Assembly (NCBI RefSeq): GCF_004522235.1 | Contig: NZ_SDLT01000014.1 | Span: forward strand, 1-64,000 | Length of the DNA stretch: 64,000 nt | DNA from: Amycolatopsis nivea | GTDB lineage: Bacteria > Actinomycetota > Actinomycetes > Mycobacteriales > Pseudonocardiaceae | Direction of reading: 5' to 3' | Shown here: positions 8,900-17,545 of the stretch, in pieces | Layout of the letters: each line of letters begins with the position of its first letter | Numbering within the stretch: the first letter of the stretch is position 1 | The notes under the pieces: model-generated | Told to the model about the DNA's origin: nothing | Databases searched by the model: none | What the model saw: only the letters and a program-made list of their open reading frames with translations | Program-made: the position numbers and the translations under genes

Positions 8900-9829
8900 T
8901 TACGACCGCAACTCGCGCGGTGGGGCGAAACTCAGCTTCTCTTCGGCGGTGCGCACCTCGCGCACGTCCCCGAAACCGTGTCCGGCCAGCAGTTCGAGCA
9001 CCTGCTCGACCAGATCCTCCGGCACCGACGCCCCGCTGGTGACCCCGACCGTCGTCACCCCGTCGAGCCACGCGGGATCGACCGCGGCGGCGTCCTCGAC
9101 CAGGTACGCCGCGGAAGCGCCGCCGTCCAGCGCGACTTCCACGAGCCGCACCGAATTGGACGAGTTGGCGGAACCGACGACGAGCACCAGACCGGCCTCG
9201 GCGGCCAGCTCGGCGACCGCTTCCTGCCGGTTCTGGGTGGCGTAGCAGATGTCGTCGCTGGGCGGGTCGGACAGCAGCGGGAACCGTTCGCGCAGCCGGC
9301 GGACGGTCTGTTCGGTCTCCGCGACCGAAAGGGTGGTTTGGGACAACCAGGTCACTTTGGCCGGATCGCGCACTTCCAAGCCCGCGACCGCGTCCGGGCC
9401 GTCCACCACGATGGTGTCCGCCGGTGCCTCGCCGCTGGTGCCTTCGACCTCTTCGTGCCCGTGGTGGCCGATCAACAGGATCTGGTCTCCGCGCGCGGCA
9501 GCACGCACGGCTTCGCGGTGCACCTTCGTCACCAGCGGGCACGTCGCGTCGATAGTGCGCAACGAGCGTCCCGCAGCGGCTTCGTGCACCGCGGGGGCGA
9601 CGCCGTGCGCCGAGAACACTGTGACCGAGCCAGGCGGCACTTCGCTCACCTCGTCGACGAACACCGCTCCAAGACGCTCGAGACGGCGCACCACGTGCGT
9701 GTTATGCACGATCTGCTTGCGCACGTAGACCGGCGCGCCGTGGCGCTGCAGTGCGGCCTCGACGGCGCGTACGGCGCGATCCACCCCGGCGCAGTACCCG
9801 CGCGGGCTCGCCAGCAACACCTGTTTCAT
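8900..9829 (-). CDS. ispH: 4-hydroxy-3-methylbut-2-enyl diphosphate reductase
   Basis: The 309-residue protein matches IspH (LytB) throughout. The three [4Fe-4S] cysteines are present: Cys13 in RGYCAGV, Cys97 in DATCPL and Cys195 in CYATQNR. HNTHVV, FSAHGV, EVEGT and SANSSNS follow in the usual order. It converts HMBPP to IPP and DMAPP, the last MEP-pathway step. I chose the ATG giving [13 protein letters not shown] because it matches the family start; no strong ribosome site precedes it. The next gene upstream on the same strand is the FAD monooxygenase, 43 bp away, so ispH may be co-transcribed with it. With the ispG end at base 1, this suggests dedicated precursor supply, although it could be the only ispH in the genome. 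Confidence 0.95.
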   Translation of the reverse strand: MKQVLLASPRGYCAGVDRAVRAVEAALQRHGAPVYVRKQIVHNTHVVRRLERLGAVFVDEVSEVPPGSVTVFSAHGVAPAVHEAAAGRSLRTIDATCPLVTKVHREAVRAAARGDQILLIGHHGHEEVEGTSGEAPADTIVVDGPDAVAGLEVRDPAKVTWLSQTTLSVAETEQTVRRLRERFPLLSDPPSDDICYATQNRQEAVAELAAEAGLVLVVGSANSSNSVRLVEVALDGGASAAYLVEDAAAVDPAWLDGVTTVGVTSGASVPEDLVEQVLELLAGHGFGDVREVRTAEEKLSFAPPRELRS

Positions 9830-9872
9830 GGCCGCGACCGTAAGCGGGGAGCGGCGGAGCGCACGAGATTCC

Positions 9873-11180
9873 TCAACGCGGGTCCAAGGTGGCCTCAACG
9901 GCGCCGTCCACGCCCGCTCGACGCGGAGGCAACTCATCGGCCGCGCGGTCCGGCCAGCCGAGTTGCTGCAACCGGTCGAGAACGGAGAATTTCCGATAAC
10001 CCAGACCGGAGATGTTGTGCATGATCTTGTAGCACAACCGGCGATTCCGGCCGTGGCAGGAAAGAATGTACTTGCTGCGCGCGTACCCGAAATTCCCGAC
10101 CGCGGTGGTGAACATTTCCGCGAACCGGTGGCTGAATTCAGAAATGGTTTTGAGCTCCGGGCGGCGCACCCGGTCGTATTCGGCCAGCGCGGCGTCGACC
10201 GCGCCGGATCCGGCGGTGGAGACGTCCCGGAACGCGCCGGCCAGCCGCACCGCGTCCGCGATCGCCGCGTTCATGCCCTGCCCGGCCATCGGGTGCACGG
10301 CGTGCGCTGCGTCGCCGATCAGCGGCATCCCGGCGCCGTGGAAGACCGGCGCGACGAACCGCCGCGCGGACAGCACCCGGCAGGTCGGCACCCCGGCGCG
10401 CACGGACTCGGCGATCGGCGCCACGCTCGGGCACGCGGCGACCGCCTCGTCCACCCAGCCGGCCAGCCCGGCCTTGCCGATCCGGTTCACCAGCCCGCGC
10501 TCGACCTGGAGGTACAGCCGCCCGCCGCCGCCGGGCATCGGGTACATCACGCGCATCCCGTCGCGGGTGATCGTGGTGGTCGCCTGGTGCGCCAGCTCCG
10601 GCACGCCGGCCAGGTCGATCGCGACCACCTGGTGGTCGTAGGGCGTGGTGTCCACTTCGATCCCGACCTGGCCGCGCAGCTTGGACGCGTGCCCGTCGGC
10701 CGCGACGACCAGGTCCGCGGACACCTCGGCGCGGGCGCCGCGCTCGCGCAGCACGACCCCGGCGACGCGGCCGGATCCGTCCCGCACCGCGCGCTCGACC
10801 GAGACCCCGCGGCGGAACTCGACGGTCGCGGGCAGCGCCTGGATCAGGTTGTCCAGGATGCCTTTGTAGGTGTGGGTGAGGCAGTGGTCGTAGGCGCTCG
10901 GCAGCCACCGGTAGTCCATCGCGCACAGCTCCGCGCCGTCGTCGCCGGCGCAGACCAGCCGGTCGATCCGGCGCCCGCCCGCGCGGCGCAGGGTTTCCAG
11001 CGCGCCGATCGAGTCCAAAGTGGCCAGCGAACCGGGCTGGAGGAGCTCGCCCTTGAACGTTTCCACCGTGTCGGTGAGTTTGTCGACCAGCAGCACCCGG
11101 CGTCCTTGCCTGCCGAGAAGAATCGCCGCGGTGAGCCCGCCTGCCCCGGCCCCGCATATGACAATGTCGTAATCGCTCAC
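9873..11180 (-). CDS. FAD-dependent monooxygenase (squalene epoxidase/PHBH-like)
   Basis: A 435-residue flavoprotein starts at GTG ([15 protein letters not shown]) with GGAG upstream. It has the N-terminal Rossmann GxGxxG, the DG motif in [13 protein letters not shown] that binds FAD and NAD(P)H, and the GD motif [16 protein letters not shown]. These define group A aromatic hydroxylases and epoxidases. The C-terminal 60 residues are basic ([20 protein letters not shown]) and could contact a membrane or lipid. It diverges from the cyclase-family gene over a 228-bp control region and lies upstream of ispH on the same strand. A role oxygenating or epoxidising a prenyl intermediate is plausible but inferred. 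Confidence 0.88.
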   Translation of the reverse strand: MSDYDIVICGAGAGGLTAAILLGRQGRRVLLVDKLTDTVETFKGELLQPGSLATLDSIGALETLRRAGGRRIDRLVCAGDDGAELCAMDYRWLPSAYDHCLTHTYKGILDNLIQALPATVEFRRGVSVERAVRDGSGRVAGVVLRERGARAEVSADLVVAADGHASKLRGQVGIEVDTTPYDHQVVAIDLAGVPELAHQATTTITRDGMRVMYPMPGGGGRLYLQVERGLVNRIGKAGLAGWVDEAVAACPSVAPIAESVRAGVPTCRVLSARRFVAPVFHGAGMPLIGDAAHAVHPMAGQGMNAAIADAVRLAGAFRDVSTAGSGAVDAALAEYDRVRRPELKTISEFSHRFAEMFTTAVGNFGYARSKYILSCHGRNRRLCYKIMHNISGLGYRKFSVLDRLQQLGWPDRAADELPPRRAGVDGAVEATLDPR

Positions 11181-11255
11181 ACCATTTACCGTTCTGCTCC
11201 GGAAGACGCGCGAAAATAGCACCGCGAGTGCACAGAAGAATCCCCCGCGAACAGC

Positions 11256-11324
11256 GTGACACGGCCCCGGGAACCCGTCAACGCGGCCGCCGCGCGGTTG
11301 ACCGCGCGAACTCGGCCGTGTCAC
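11256..11324. promoter_or_regulatory. Long-range 11-bp inverted repeat in the divergent promoter region
   Basis: GTGACACGGCC (11256-11266) and GGCCGTGTCAC (11314-11324) are perfect inverted copies flanking the centre of the gap between the FAD monooxygenase and the cyclase-family gene. A weak promoter-like TTGACC at 11298 lies 18 bp before CACACT, so the right arm would overlap the -10 of the rightward gene. One regulator could bind both copies to control both directions. Confidence 0.45.
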
Positions 11325-11408
11325 ACTGATCGCGCCACGCCTGTGTCCTTTTCCCGGGCGTTCCGGCCGCGATTCCCTTTTCCACGCCAGGTCCGAAAGC
11401 GAGCGACC

Positions 11409-13208
11409 ATGAGCCTCGACCCGATCCTCCCGCCCGCGGAGCTGGACCGCGCGCTGGCCCGCACCGCCGACGCGCTGTTCGCCCTCCAGCGCTCCGACGG
11501 CAGCTGGGAAGGCAGGCTGTCGGCCAGCCCCGGTTCCACCGCCGACGTCGTGATCGCCATGCACCTGGCGGATCCGGAAGGCTGCCGCGACCTGATCCGC
11601 CGGGGCCTGGACTTCCTGCTGGCCAACCAGGGCCCGGACGGCGGCTGGGGCGACGACGTCGACACCGAGCCGACGCTGAACGGCACCGCGCTGTCGGTGG
11701 CCGCGCTGGCGCTGGTGATCCCGGACGAGGCCGCCGGGCAGATCCGCCGCGGCTGGGCGCGCGTCGAGGAATTCGGCGGCACCGCGGCGATCCGCGACGT
11801 GGAACAGTGCTCGCTCACCGTCCTGGTGCACTTCTACCTGGTGCTGGCCGGGCTGATGAGCGACGAGGGCCTGCTGCGCTGCCCGATCGAACTGGCCCTG
11901 CTGCCCGCCCCGTTGCGCCGCAAGCTGACCTTCGCGATGCCCACCGCGCTGTCGTGGGGCCTGATGTGCGCCGAGCTGATGCCCGGCGGCCGGGTCCGCA
12001 CCGCGCTCAACAAAGCCGCAACGCCGAAGGCCATCGAATACCTCGAAGGGCTGGTCGGGTTCGAAGGCCCGGAAGGCGGTTTCGTCGAGTCGCCGATGAT
12101 GTCGGCCAACGTCTGCATCGGGCTCACCATCGCGAAACAGCGCCCGGACATCGTGCGCCACTGCCTCGACTACTTCCGCGCCACCATCAAGCCCGAAGGC
12201 GGCTGGGCGGTCACCCGCGACCTCGAGGTGGACGCGACCAACTTCATCACCACCGGTCTCCAGCACGCCGGGCTCGGCGACGACGCGCGGGTGACCAAGG
12301 CGGTCGGCTGGATCCGCTCCGCGCAACGGGACGAGGACTTCATCTGGACCGGTGCCCCGCCCGGAGGCTGGGGCTGGGGGCTGCCGTCCGGCTGGCCGAA
12401 CAGCGGCAACACCGGCGACGCGGTGATCGCGCTGTCCGGCGACGGCGCGGACGTGAGCGACCCGCAGGTGCGGCGCGGCACCGAATGGCTGCTCCGCCAA
12501 CAGAACTACGACGGTTCGTGGAGCTGCTTCGCGCAGGTCGGCCGGATCGCGAGCATGGACCCGTCGTTCGCCATGGTCGGCAAGGCGCGGTCGCCGAAGG
12601 TGCTGTACGGCCCCTGCGCGGTGATGTCCGCCGAAGCGTTCTCCGCGCTGGCGTTGTCCGGACGCTGCCGCCCGGACGACGAACCGTTGCGCAACGCGTA
12701 CGCGTGGTTCGCGAAGGTGCAGCGCGCGGACGGCGCCATCGAGAACAAGTGGTACGTCGGGCAGGTGTGCGGAACGGGCTCCGTGCTTCGCGCGCTGGGC
12801 GACGCCGGTTTGGGTTCGAGCGCCGTCGCGCGGCGCTGCGTCTCGTGGTTGCGGCTCAACCAAAACGAAGACGGCGGCTGGGGCGACGCGCTCGGCCGGG
12901 GTCACTCCACGGTCGAGGAGACGGCGATGGCCTTGCTGGGCCTGTGCGCGTCCGGTGTGACACCGACCGCGCCGATCGCGGCCCGCGGCGCGCGGTGGCT
13001 CGTCGACCATCGCGACGCGGACGGGCTGTGGCAACCCAGTCTGCTCGGCGTGTACTTCCTCGAACTGCTGTACCGGCACGACCACACCGCGAACGGCTAT
13101 GCCCTGCAAGCACTCGCGCGCTACCGCGAAGCATTGCGCGACGACACCGCGACCGCACCGGGAACGTTCGACCAGCCGCGTTGGGCGGTGCCGCATGTCG
13201 GCCGCTGA
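11409..13208 (+). CDS. Squalene-hopene cyclase family protein lacking the DxDD acid motif
   Basis: The 599-residue protein has repeated QW-type elements (QGPDGGWGDD, GPEGGFVE, QNYDGSW, QNEDGGWGD) and a PIELALLPAPLRR segment typical of squalene-hopene cyclases, at near-normal length. Counting from the C-terminus and aligning repeats, the catalytic DVDDT of these enzymes corresponds to NSGNT in GWPNSGNTGDAV (about 328-339), so all three aspartates are lost. An earlier EVDAT (about 272-276) aligns to a non-catalytic repeat. A normal proton-initiated cyclisation is therefore doubtful. The gene diverges from the FAD monooxygenase and overlaps the carrier-adenylation gene by 14 bp. It may bind a prenyl chain or start the reaction another way. 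The fold is clear; the function is not. Confidence 0.8.
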   Translation: MSLDPILPPAELDRALARTADALFALQRSDGSWEGRLSASPGSTADVVIAMHLADPEGCRDLIRRGLDFLLANQGPDGGWGDDVDTEPTLNGTALSVAALALVIPDEAAGQIRRGWARVEEFGGTAAIRDVEQCSLTVLVHFYLVLAGLMSDEGLLRCPIELALLPAPLRRKLTFAMPTALSWGLMCAELMPGGRVRTALNKAATPKAIEYLEGLVGFEGPEGGFVESPMMSANVCIGLTIAKQRPDIVRHCLDYFRATIKPEGGWAVTRDLEVDATNFITTGLQHAGLGDDARVTKAVGWIRSAQRDEDFIWTGAPPGGWGWGLPSGWPNSGNTGDAVIALSGDGADVSDPQVRRGTEWLLRQQNYDGSWSCFAQVGRIASMDPSFAMVGKARSPKVLYGPCAVMSAEAFSALALSGRCRPDDEPLRNAYAWFAKVQRADGAIENKWYVGQVCGTGSVLRALGDAGLGSSAVARRCVSWLRLNQNEDGGWGDALGRGHSTVEETAMALLGLCASGVTPTAPIAARGARWLVDHRDADGLWQPSLLGVYFLELLYRHDHTANGYALQALARYREALRDDTATAPGTFDQPRWAVPHVGR

Positions 13209-14943
13209 GCAGGTGAAGCCGTGGAGCGCGGAGTTCGAGGAACTGCTCCGCAGCGAACTGGCTTTGTGCGACGAAACGTCTTCGCTGGAACCCGACACTC
13301 CGTTGCTGCACTACGGTCTCACGTCGCTGAGCACGTTGGCGCTGAGCAGCAAACTGGTTACGCGGTACGGCATCGAGCTACCCGCCTTTGACGAGCGCGC
13401 GTTCCGTACGCCGCGTTCGCTGTGGAAACTCGTCGAAGGCACCACCGGCTCTCTGACAAGCGGAGACGCGGAAACGGGCGCCTGGCGCGCGCCCGCTGAA
13501 GGATTGGCCGCGCGGTTCGCCGAGACAGCCGCCCGGTTCGCCGACGAGCCGTGCCTGGTCGACAACGCCGGTGCACTGACGTACGCGGAAACCGCGGCCC
13601 ACGCCGCCGCGCTCGCCGAAACCATCGGCGCGGGCGGCGTGGTCGCCGTGCTCGGCGAACGGGAGATCGCGACGTACTGCGCCTACCTCGGGGTGCTGTA
13701 CGCGGGCGCCGCGATCGTGCCGCTGTCGATGGACTTTCCGCCGGAGCGCAACGCCGACATCGTCCGCCAGGCCGGTGCGCGCTGCGTCGTGCACACCGAT
13801 CTGCGCGGCGAAGAACCGCTGGAGGCACAGCTGTCCGCCATGGCCGGGATCGCGGTGGTGGACATCCACGACGCGGCACGTCCCGGCCCAGCGGCGCGGG
13901 CCGCCGCTCCGGTCTCCGGCGACAGCCCCGCGTACCTGCTGTTCACCTCCGGCTCGACCGGGCGGCCGAAGGGAGTGCGGATCACCCACGGGAACGTGGA
14001 AGCGTTCCTGGCCGCCGCACTGCCGTCGTTCCGGACCGGGCCGGGGGAAGTGTTCTCCCAGTGCCACGGGTTGACGTTCGACTTCTCGGTGTTCGAGATG
14101 TGGGGCGCGTGGAGCAGCGGCAGCGCGCTCGCCGCCGTGCCCCGCGTGCACGCGCTCAACCCGGCGGGGACGATCGCCCGGCACCGCGTCACGGTGTGGG
14201 CCTGCACGCCGAGCCTGCTCGAAGCGGCCGCCGCCGCGGGGAATCTGGCGCCAGGATCGCTGTCCGGACTGCGGCATGTGGTGATCGGCGGCGAACCGCT
14301 GCGGCGCGAGACCGTCGCGCTCGCCCGCGCCGCCGCTCCGGAGGCGATCATCGACAACGTGTACGGGCCGACCGAGACGACGGTGTGGGTCAGCACCTAC
14401 CGGCTGGCTCCCGCCGACCCGATCCCCGGCCACGCGATCCTGCCCATCGGCACCCCGACCGCCGGTGCCGAGCTGAGCCTCGACGCCGACGGGGAACTGC
14501 TCGTCGCAGGCCCGCAGGTGTTCGCGGGCTACTCGGATCCGTTGCTGGACCAGGGAAAACTGGTCACCCGCGACGGGCGGCGGTGGTATCGCACCGGCGA
14601 CCTGGCGGAGTGGCACGACGGCCTGCTGCACCATCGCGGCAGGCTGGACGGGCAGGTCAAGATCCGCGGCCACCGCGTGGAACTCGCCGAGATCGAACAC
14701 GCGGCGACCCGTCTCCTCGGCGGTGTGCGCACTGCCGCGACGCCCGTGCCCGGGGTCCGTGGCGACACTGTGCTGGCCCTGTTCGTGGAGACCGGCTCGA
14801 CCGACGAGGCCGCTCTGCGCTTGGAGCTGGGCCGCAGCCTGCCGGGGTACATGGTCCCGGACCGGATCTTCGCGACCGACGAACTCCCGTTGAACCCGCA
14901 CGGAAAACTCGACCGCGCACGGCTGGCGGCGCGGGTGGGGTGA
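13195..14943 (+). CDS. Carrier protein-adenylation didomain (NRPS-like)
   Basis: The 582-residue protein starts at an ATG inside the end of the cyclase-family gene. Residues about 10-85 form an acyl/peptidyl carrier domain with the phosphopantetheine serine Ser44 in GLTSL. Residues about 100-580 form an adenylation domain with LLFTSGSTGRPKG (A3), FDFSVFEMW (A4), NVYGPTETT (A5), RTGDL (A7), GQVKIRGHRVELAEIE (A8) and NPHGKLDR (A10). The Asp in FDFSVFEMW is the residue that contacts the alpha-amino group in amino-acid-activating domains, so an amino acid substrate is likely. There is no condensation or thioesterase domain, and carrier before adenylation is an unusual order. It should load an aminoacyl group for transfer to another cluster product. 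Confidence 0.88.
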   Translation: MSAAEQVKPWSAEFEELLRSELALCDETSSLEPDTPLLHYGLTSLSTLALSSKLVTRYGIELPAFDERAFRTPRSLWKLVEGTTGSLTSGDAETGAWRAPAEGLAARFAETAARFADEPCLVDNAGALTYAETAAHAAALAETIGAGGVVAVLGEREIATYCAYLGVLYAGAAIVPLSMDFPPERNADIVRQAGARCVVHTDLRGEEPLEAQLSAMAGIAVVDIHDAARPGPAARAAAPVSGDSPAYLLFTSGSTGRPKGVRITHGNVEAFLAAALPSFRTGPGEVFSQCHGLTFDFSVFEMWGAWSSGSALAAVPRVHALNPAGTIARHRVTVWACTPSLLEAAAAAGNLAPGSLSGLRHVVIGGEPLRRETVALARAAAPEAIIDNVYGPTETTVWVSTYRLAPADPIPGHAILPIGTPTAGAELSLDADGELLVAGPQVFAGYSDPLLDQGKLVTRDGRRWYRTGDLAEWHDGLLHHRGRLDGQVKIRGHRVELAEIEHAATRLLGGVRTAATPVPGVRGDTVLALFVETGSTDEAALRLELGRSLPGYMVPDRIFATDELPLNPHGKLDRARLAARVG

Positions 14944-15007
14944 GGGCTTCGTTCCTTCGCCGGGGAAGTGAGTCGTCAGCCCGGCCGGGCATGGGCCGAC
15001 GGTGTTC

Positions 15008-15313
15008 TCACCACCGTTCGGCGAGTTGCGCGGCAAGCCACCCGGCACCGACGACAAGGACGAGGATCGTCACGCTCAGGATTGCGACCGCGCCCCGGGT
15101 CGTCGCGAGCCGGAGCCGCAGAGCAAGAACCAGGCTCAGCACCGCGCAGCCGATCGGCACCGCCCACCACCAGTGCGGCCGCAGGAACAGGCCCAGCACC
15201 GCGAGCGCTGCCAAGGCCGCGCTGATCAGCAGAGCGCTGAACCATGCTTGCCGGAGTACCGCGCTCTGCTCGTACACCGGCCTCTCGTCCGCGGTCCCGC
15301 GGCCATTGCTCAT
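15008..15313 (-). CDS. Small integral membrane protein
   Basis: A 101-residue protein (start MSNGRGTADE) has a polar N-terminus followed by three hydrophobic helices at roughly 25-45, 50-65 and 75-95. A TTG start 57 bp upstream is possible, but its purine-rich site would sit directly against the codon. I recognise no family. It lies on the same strand just downstream of the SDR gene and may be the last gene of that operon. Confidence 0.6.
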   Translation of the reverse strand: MSNGRGTADERPVYEQSAVLRQAWFSALLISAALAALAVLGLFLRPHWWWAVPIGCAVLSLVLALRLRLATTRGAVAILSVTILVLVVGAGWLAAQLAERW

Positions 15314-15378
15314 CAAGCCAGTCCCATCCGGAGAATCTTCGCTGCGCGGTCCATGGTCGCGGGTCGGCAACTCCTCCC

Positions 15379-16191
15379 CTACCGGATCGAACGGGTGACC
15401 AGCTCGTCGAACTCCCGATCCGGCAGCGTCCGGTTCAGCTCCAGGAGTTCCTCGGCATGCAGACCGACGGCGTAACGAGTCTCGGGCGGATCGGCTTCCA
15501 CCGCCTGCCGGATGGCCTGCGCCACGACAGCGGGATCGGCACCCCCAGCGAGCCCCGTTTCGGCCTGACCAGCCATCTTCTCAACCATCGCCCCATGAGG
15601 CCCACCGCCGGAGTACTCCCGCAACTGCGCGGCGGTCTGGTCTTCGAACTCGGTCTTGATGATGCCCGGCTGGACGACCACCACGTCGATGCCGAAGGGC
15701 CGAACCTCCATCCGCAACGTGTCCGAGTAAGCCTCGAGCGCGTGTTTCGACGCGTAGTACCAAGCACCGAACGGCAAGCTGATCACCCCGCCGATCGAGG
15801 AGACGTTCACGATGCGGCCCGACCCCTGGGCGCGCATCGCGGGCAGGGCGAGCTGGACCAGCCGAGCCGGGGCGAAAACGTTGACCTGGAACTGATCGCG
15901 GGCAGCCTCCAACGGAACATCTTCAGCGGCCCCGTGCAGCACAGTCCCGGCGTTGTTGATCAGGACGTCGATCCGTCCCTGTTCGTCCAGGACAGTGCGC
16001 ACCACGCGGACGAGGTCGGCCTCGTCGCGAGCGTCCATCGCCAGCGGGTGCCCGCCAGCGTCGCGCAGTTCGTCCATGTTGGACACTCGGCGCGCGGCTC
16101 CGTACACGACGTGGCCCGCCCGCAGCAGTTCCAGCGCGGTGGCGCGGCCGATTCCTGCTGAGGCACCGGTGATCAAGCAAACTTTCGACAC
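15379..16191 (-). CDS. Short-chain dehydrogenase/reductase
   Basis: A 270-residue classical SDR starts at GTG. It has TGASAGIG (8-15) for NAD(P), the structural NNAG, the catalytic Ser in NVSSIGG, YxxxK in YYASK, and PG after the active site. The Arg-rich AARR after the second strand favours NADP(H). The gene begins 3 bp after the P450 stop, so SDR and P450 are probably one transcript. The substrate is unknown; the pair could act in sequence, hydroxylation then oxidation to a ketone. Confidence 0.9.
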   Translation of the reverse strand: MSKVCLITGASAGIGRATALELLRAGHVVYGAARRVSNMDELRDAGGHPLAMDARDEADLVRVVRTVLDEQGRIDVLINNAGTVLHGAAEDVPLEAARDQFQVNVFAPARLVQLALPAMRAQGSGRIVNVSSIGGVISLPFGAWYYASKHALEAYSDTLRMEVRPFGIDVVVVQPGIIKTEFEDQTAAQLREYSGGGPHGAMVEKMAGQAETGLAGGADPAVVAQAIRQAVEADPPETRYAVGLHAEELLELNRTLPDREFDELVTRSIR

Positions 16192-16194
16192 AGG

Positions 16195-17376
16195 TCAGGC
16201 CTCCCACGCGACGGGCAGCTGATGCACGCCGTAGATGAGCATGTCGCTGCGCATCGCGATGTCCGAAGCAGGCACGGCGAGGCGCAGGGACGGGAACTTG
16301 GTCAGCAAAGCGGGCAGGGCGACCCGGAGCTGGACGCGCGCGAGTTGCTGGCCCAGGCATTGGTGGATGCCGTGGCCGAAGGCGACGTGCCCGCTCGCCT
16401 TGCGGCGCAGGTCGAGGTTGTCCGGCGCGGGAAAGTGCGCGGGGTCGTGGTTCGCGGCGGGCACCGAGATGGTGACCGACTCGCCCGCGCGCACCTGTTC
16501 GCCGGCGAGTTCGACGTCTTCCAGCGCGGTGCGCACGGTGAACGGGATGATGCTCAGGTAGCGCAGCAGTTCTTCGACCGCGTTGTCGGCCAGTTCCGGT
16601 TCGGCGCGCAGCAGCGCGAGCTGGTCAGGGTGTTCGAGCAGGGCGAAGACGCCCAGCGCGAGCATGTTCGTGGTGGTGTCCAGTCCCGCGCCCAGCAAGG
16701 TGAAACCGATGTTGACCAGCTCGGTGTCTGTGAGATCGCTGCCGGTCAGGTCGCTGAGCAGGTCGTCGGTGGGCGCTTTTCGCTTGGCTGCCACCAATTC
16801 GCCGATGACTCCGTGGACCGCGGCGTAGGCCGCGCCGGTTTCTTCCGGCGTGTTGTCCAGCCGGAACAGGGTGAGCGCCTGCTCCTGGAACCGGTCCCGT
16901 TCGGCGTAGGGGACCCCGAGGAGTTCGCAGATCGTCTGCGCGGGCAGCGGCTGCGCCAGAGCCGGGACCAGGTCGGCCGGGCTGCCGCTCTCAGCCATGG
17001 CGTTCAGGCAGCGGTCCGCGACCGCCTGGATCCGCTCGGACAGCAGGCGCATCCGGCGGACGGTGAACTGGCCTGCCAGCAGGTGCCGGTAGCGGGTGTG
17101 CTCGGGCGCGTCCATGCTGCCGAACATTCCCGGCGGCGCGGGCTGATCGCTGGCCGGAGCGCCCGGGATCGGCATATGCCGCAATTCGGCTCGCGCGCTG
17201 AACCGGCGGTCTGCCAGCACCTCGCGGGCCAGCGCGTGCCCGGTCACCAGCCATCCGGCGTGGCCGTCCGGGTAGTCCAGCCGGCTGAGCGGACTCTTCT
17301 CGCGCAGTTCGGCCAGCCCCCGCGGCGGGTCGAACGGCAGGCCGGCCGGACGCTCGGTCGGCAGTGTGCTGGTCAT
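16195..17376 (-). CDS. Cytochrome P450
   Basis: A 393-residue soluble bacterial P450 starts at ATG after GGGAGC. The I-helix has GAGLDTTT with the usual acid-threonine pair, the K-helix has EELLR, and the heme loop is FGHGIHQCLGQ with Cys340 as the axial ligand. The PERF-like region and a truncated N-terminus without a membrane anchor fit the CYP105/CYP107-type actinomycete enzymes. No ferredoxin lies next to it. The gene diverges from a GbsR/MarR-like regulator that may control it. Confidence 0.93.
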   Translation of the reverse strand: MTSTLPTERPAGLPFDPPRGLAELREKSPLSRLDYPDGHAGWLVTGHALAREVLADRRFSARAELRHMPIPGAPASDQPAPPGMFGSMDAPEHTRYRHLLAGQFTVRRMRLLSERIQAVADRCLNAMAESGSPADLVPALAQPLPAQTICELLGVPYAERDRFQEQALTLFRLDNTPEETGAAYAAVHGVIGELVAAKRKAPTDDLLSDLTGSDLTDTELVNIGFTLLGAGLDTTTNMLALGVFALLEHPDQLALLRAEPELADNAVEELLRYLSIIPFTVRTALEDVELAGEQVRAGESVTISVPAANHDPAHFPAPDNLDLRRKASGHVAFGHGIHQCLGQQLARVQLRVALPALLTKFPSLRLAVPASDIAMRSDMLIYGVHQLPVAWEA

Positions 17377-17442
17377 CGCCAGCTCCCTTCCCGTGAACCT
17401 CTTGCGGGAAACAGTAGGACGATGTTTTAGTGAGCAGCAAAC

Positions 17443-17506
17443 GCAGAATCTGCATCTACGCAGGCAGCGGCCCTATTATCGATGCATTAGCCTGAAGGTG
17501 AATGCA
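17443..17506. promoter_or_regulatory. Candidate operators between the P450 and its divergent regulator
   Basis: Two dyads lie in the 169-bp gap. GCAGAATCTGC at 17443-17453 is a perfect odd palindrome. TGCATT at 17483-17488 is repeated inverted as AATGCA at 17501-17506. Either could bind the product of the regulator gene starting at 17546. The gap is visibly richer in A and T than the flanking genes. Confidence 0.4.
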
Positions 17507-17545
17507 CCGGAAGGGCTCCGGGACGAGCGAGGCGGAGACGATCTG

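Noticed and set aside
12218-12240. EVDAT considered as the DxDD acid motif of the cyclase-family protein.
   Set aside because: Counting from both ends and aligning neighbouring repeats places the catalytic position at GWPNSGNTGDAV about 60 residues later.
11181-13298. Long open minus-strand frame opposite the SHC-family gene, continuous with the FAD monooxygenase frame.
   Set aside because: It is a G+C-driven antisense frame; the FAD monooxygenase starts at 11180 and the opposite strand encodes a conserved cyclase-family protein.
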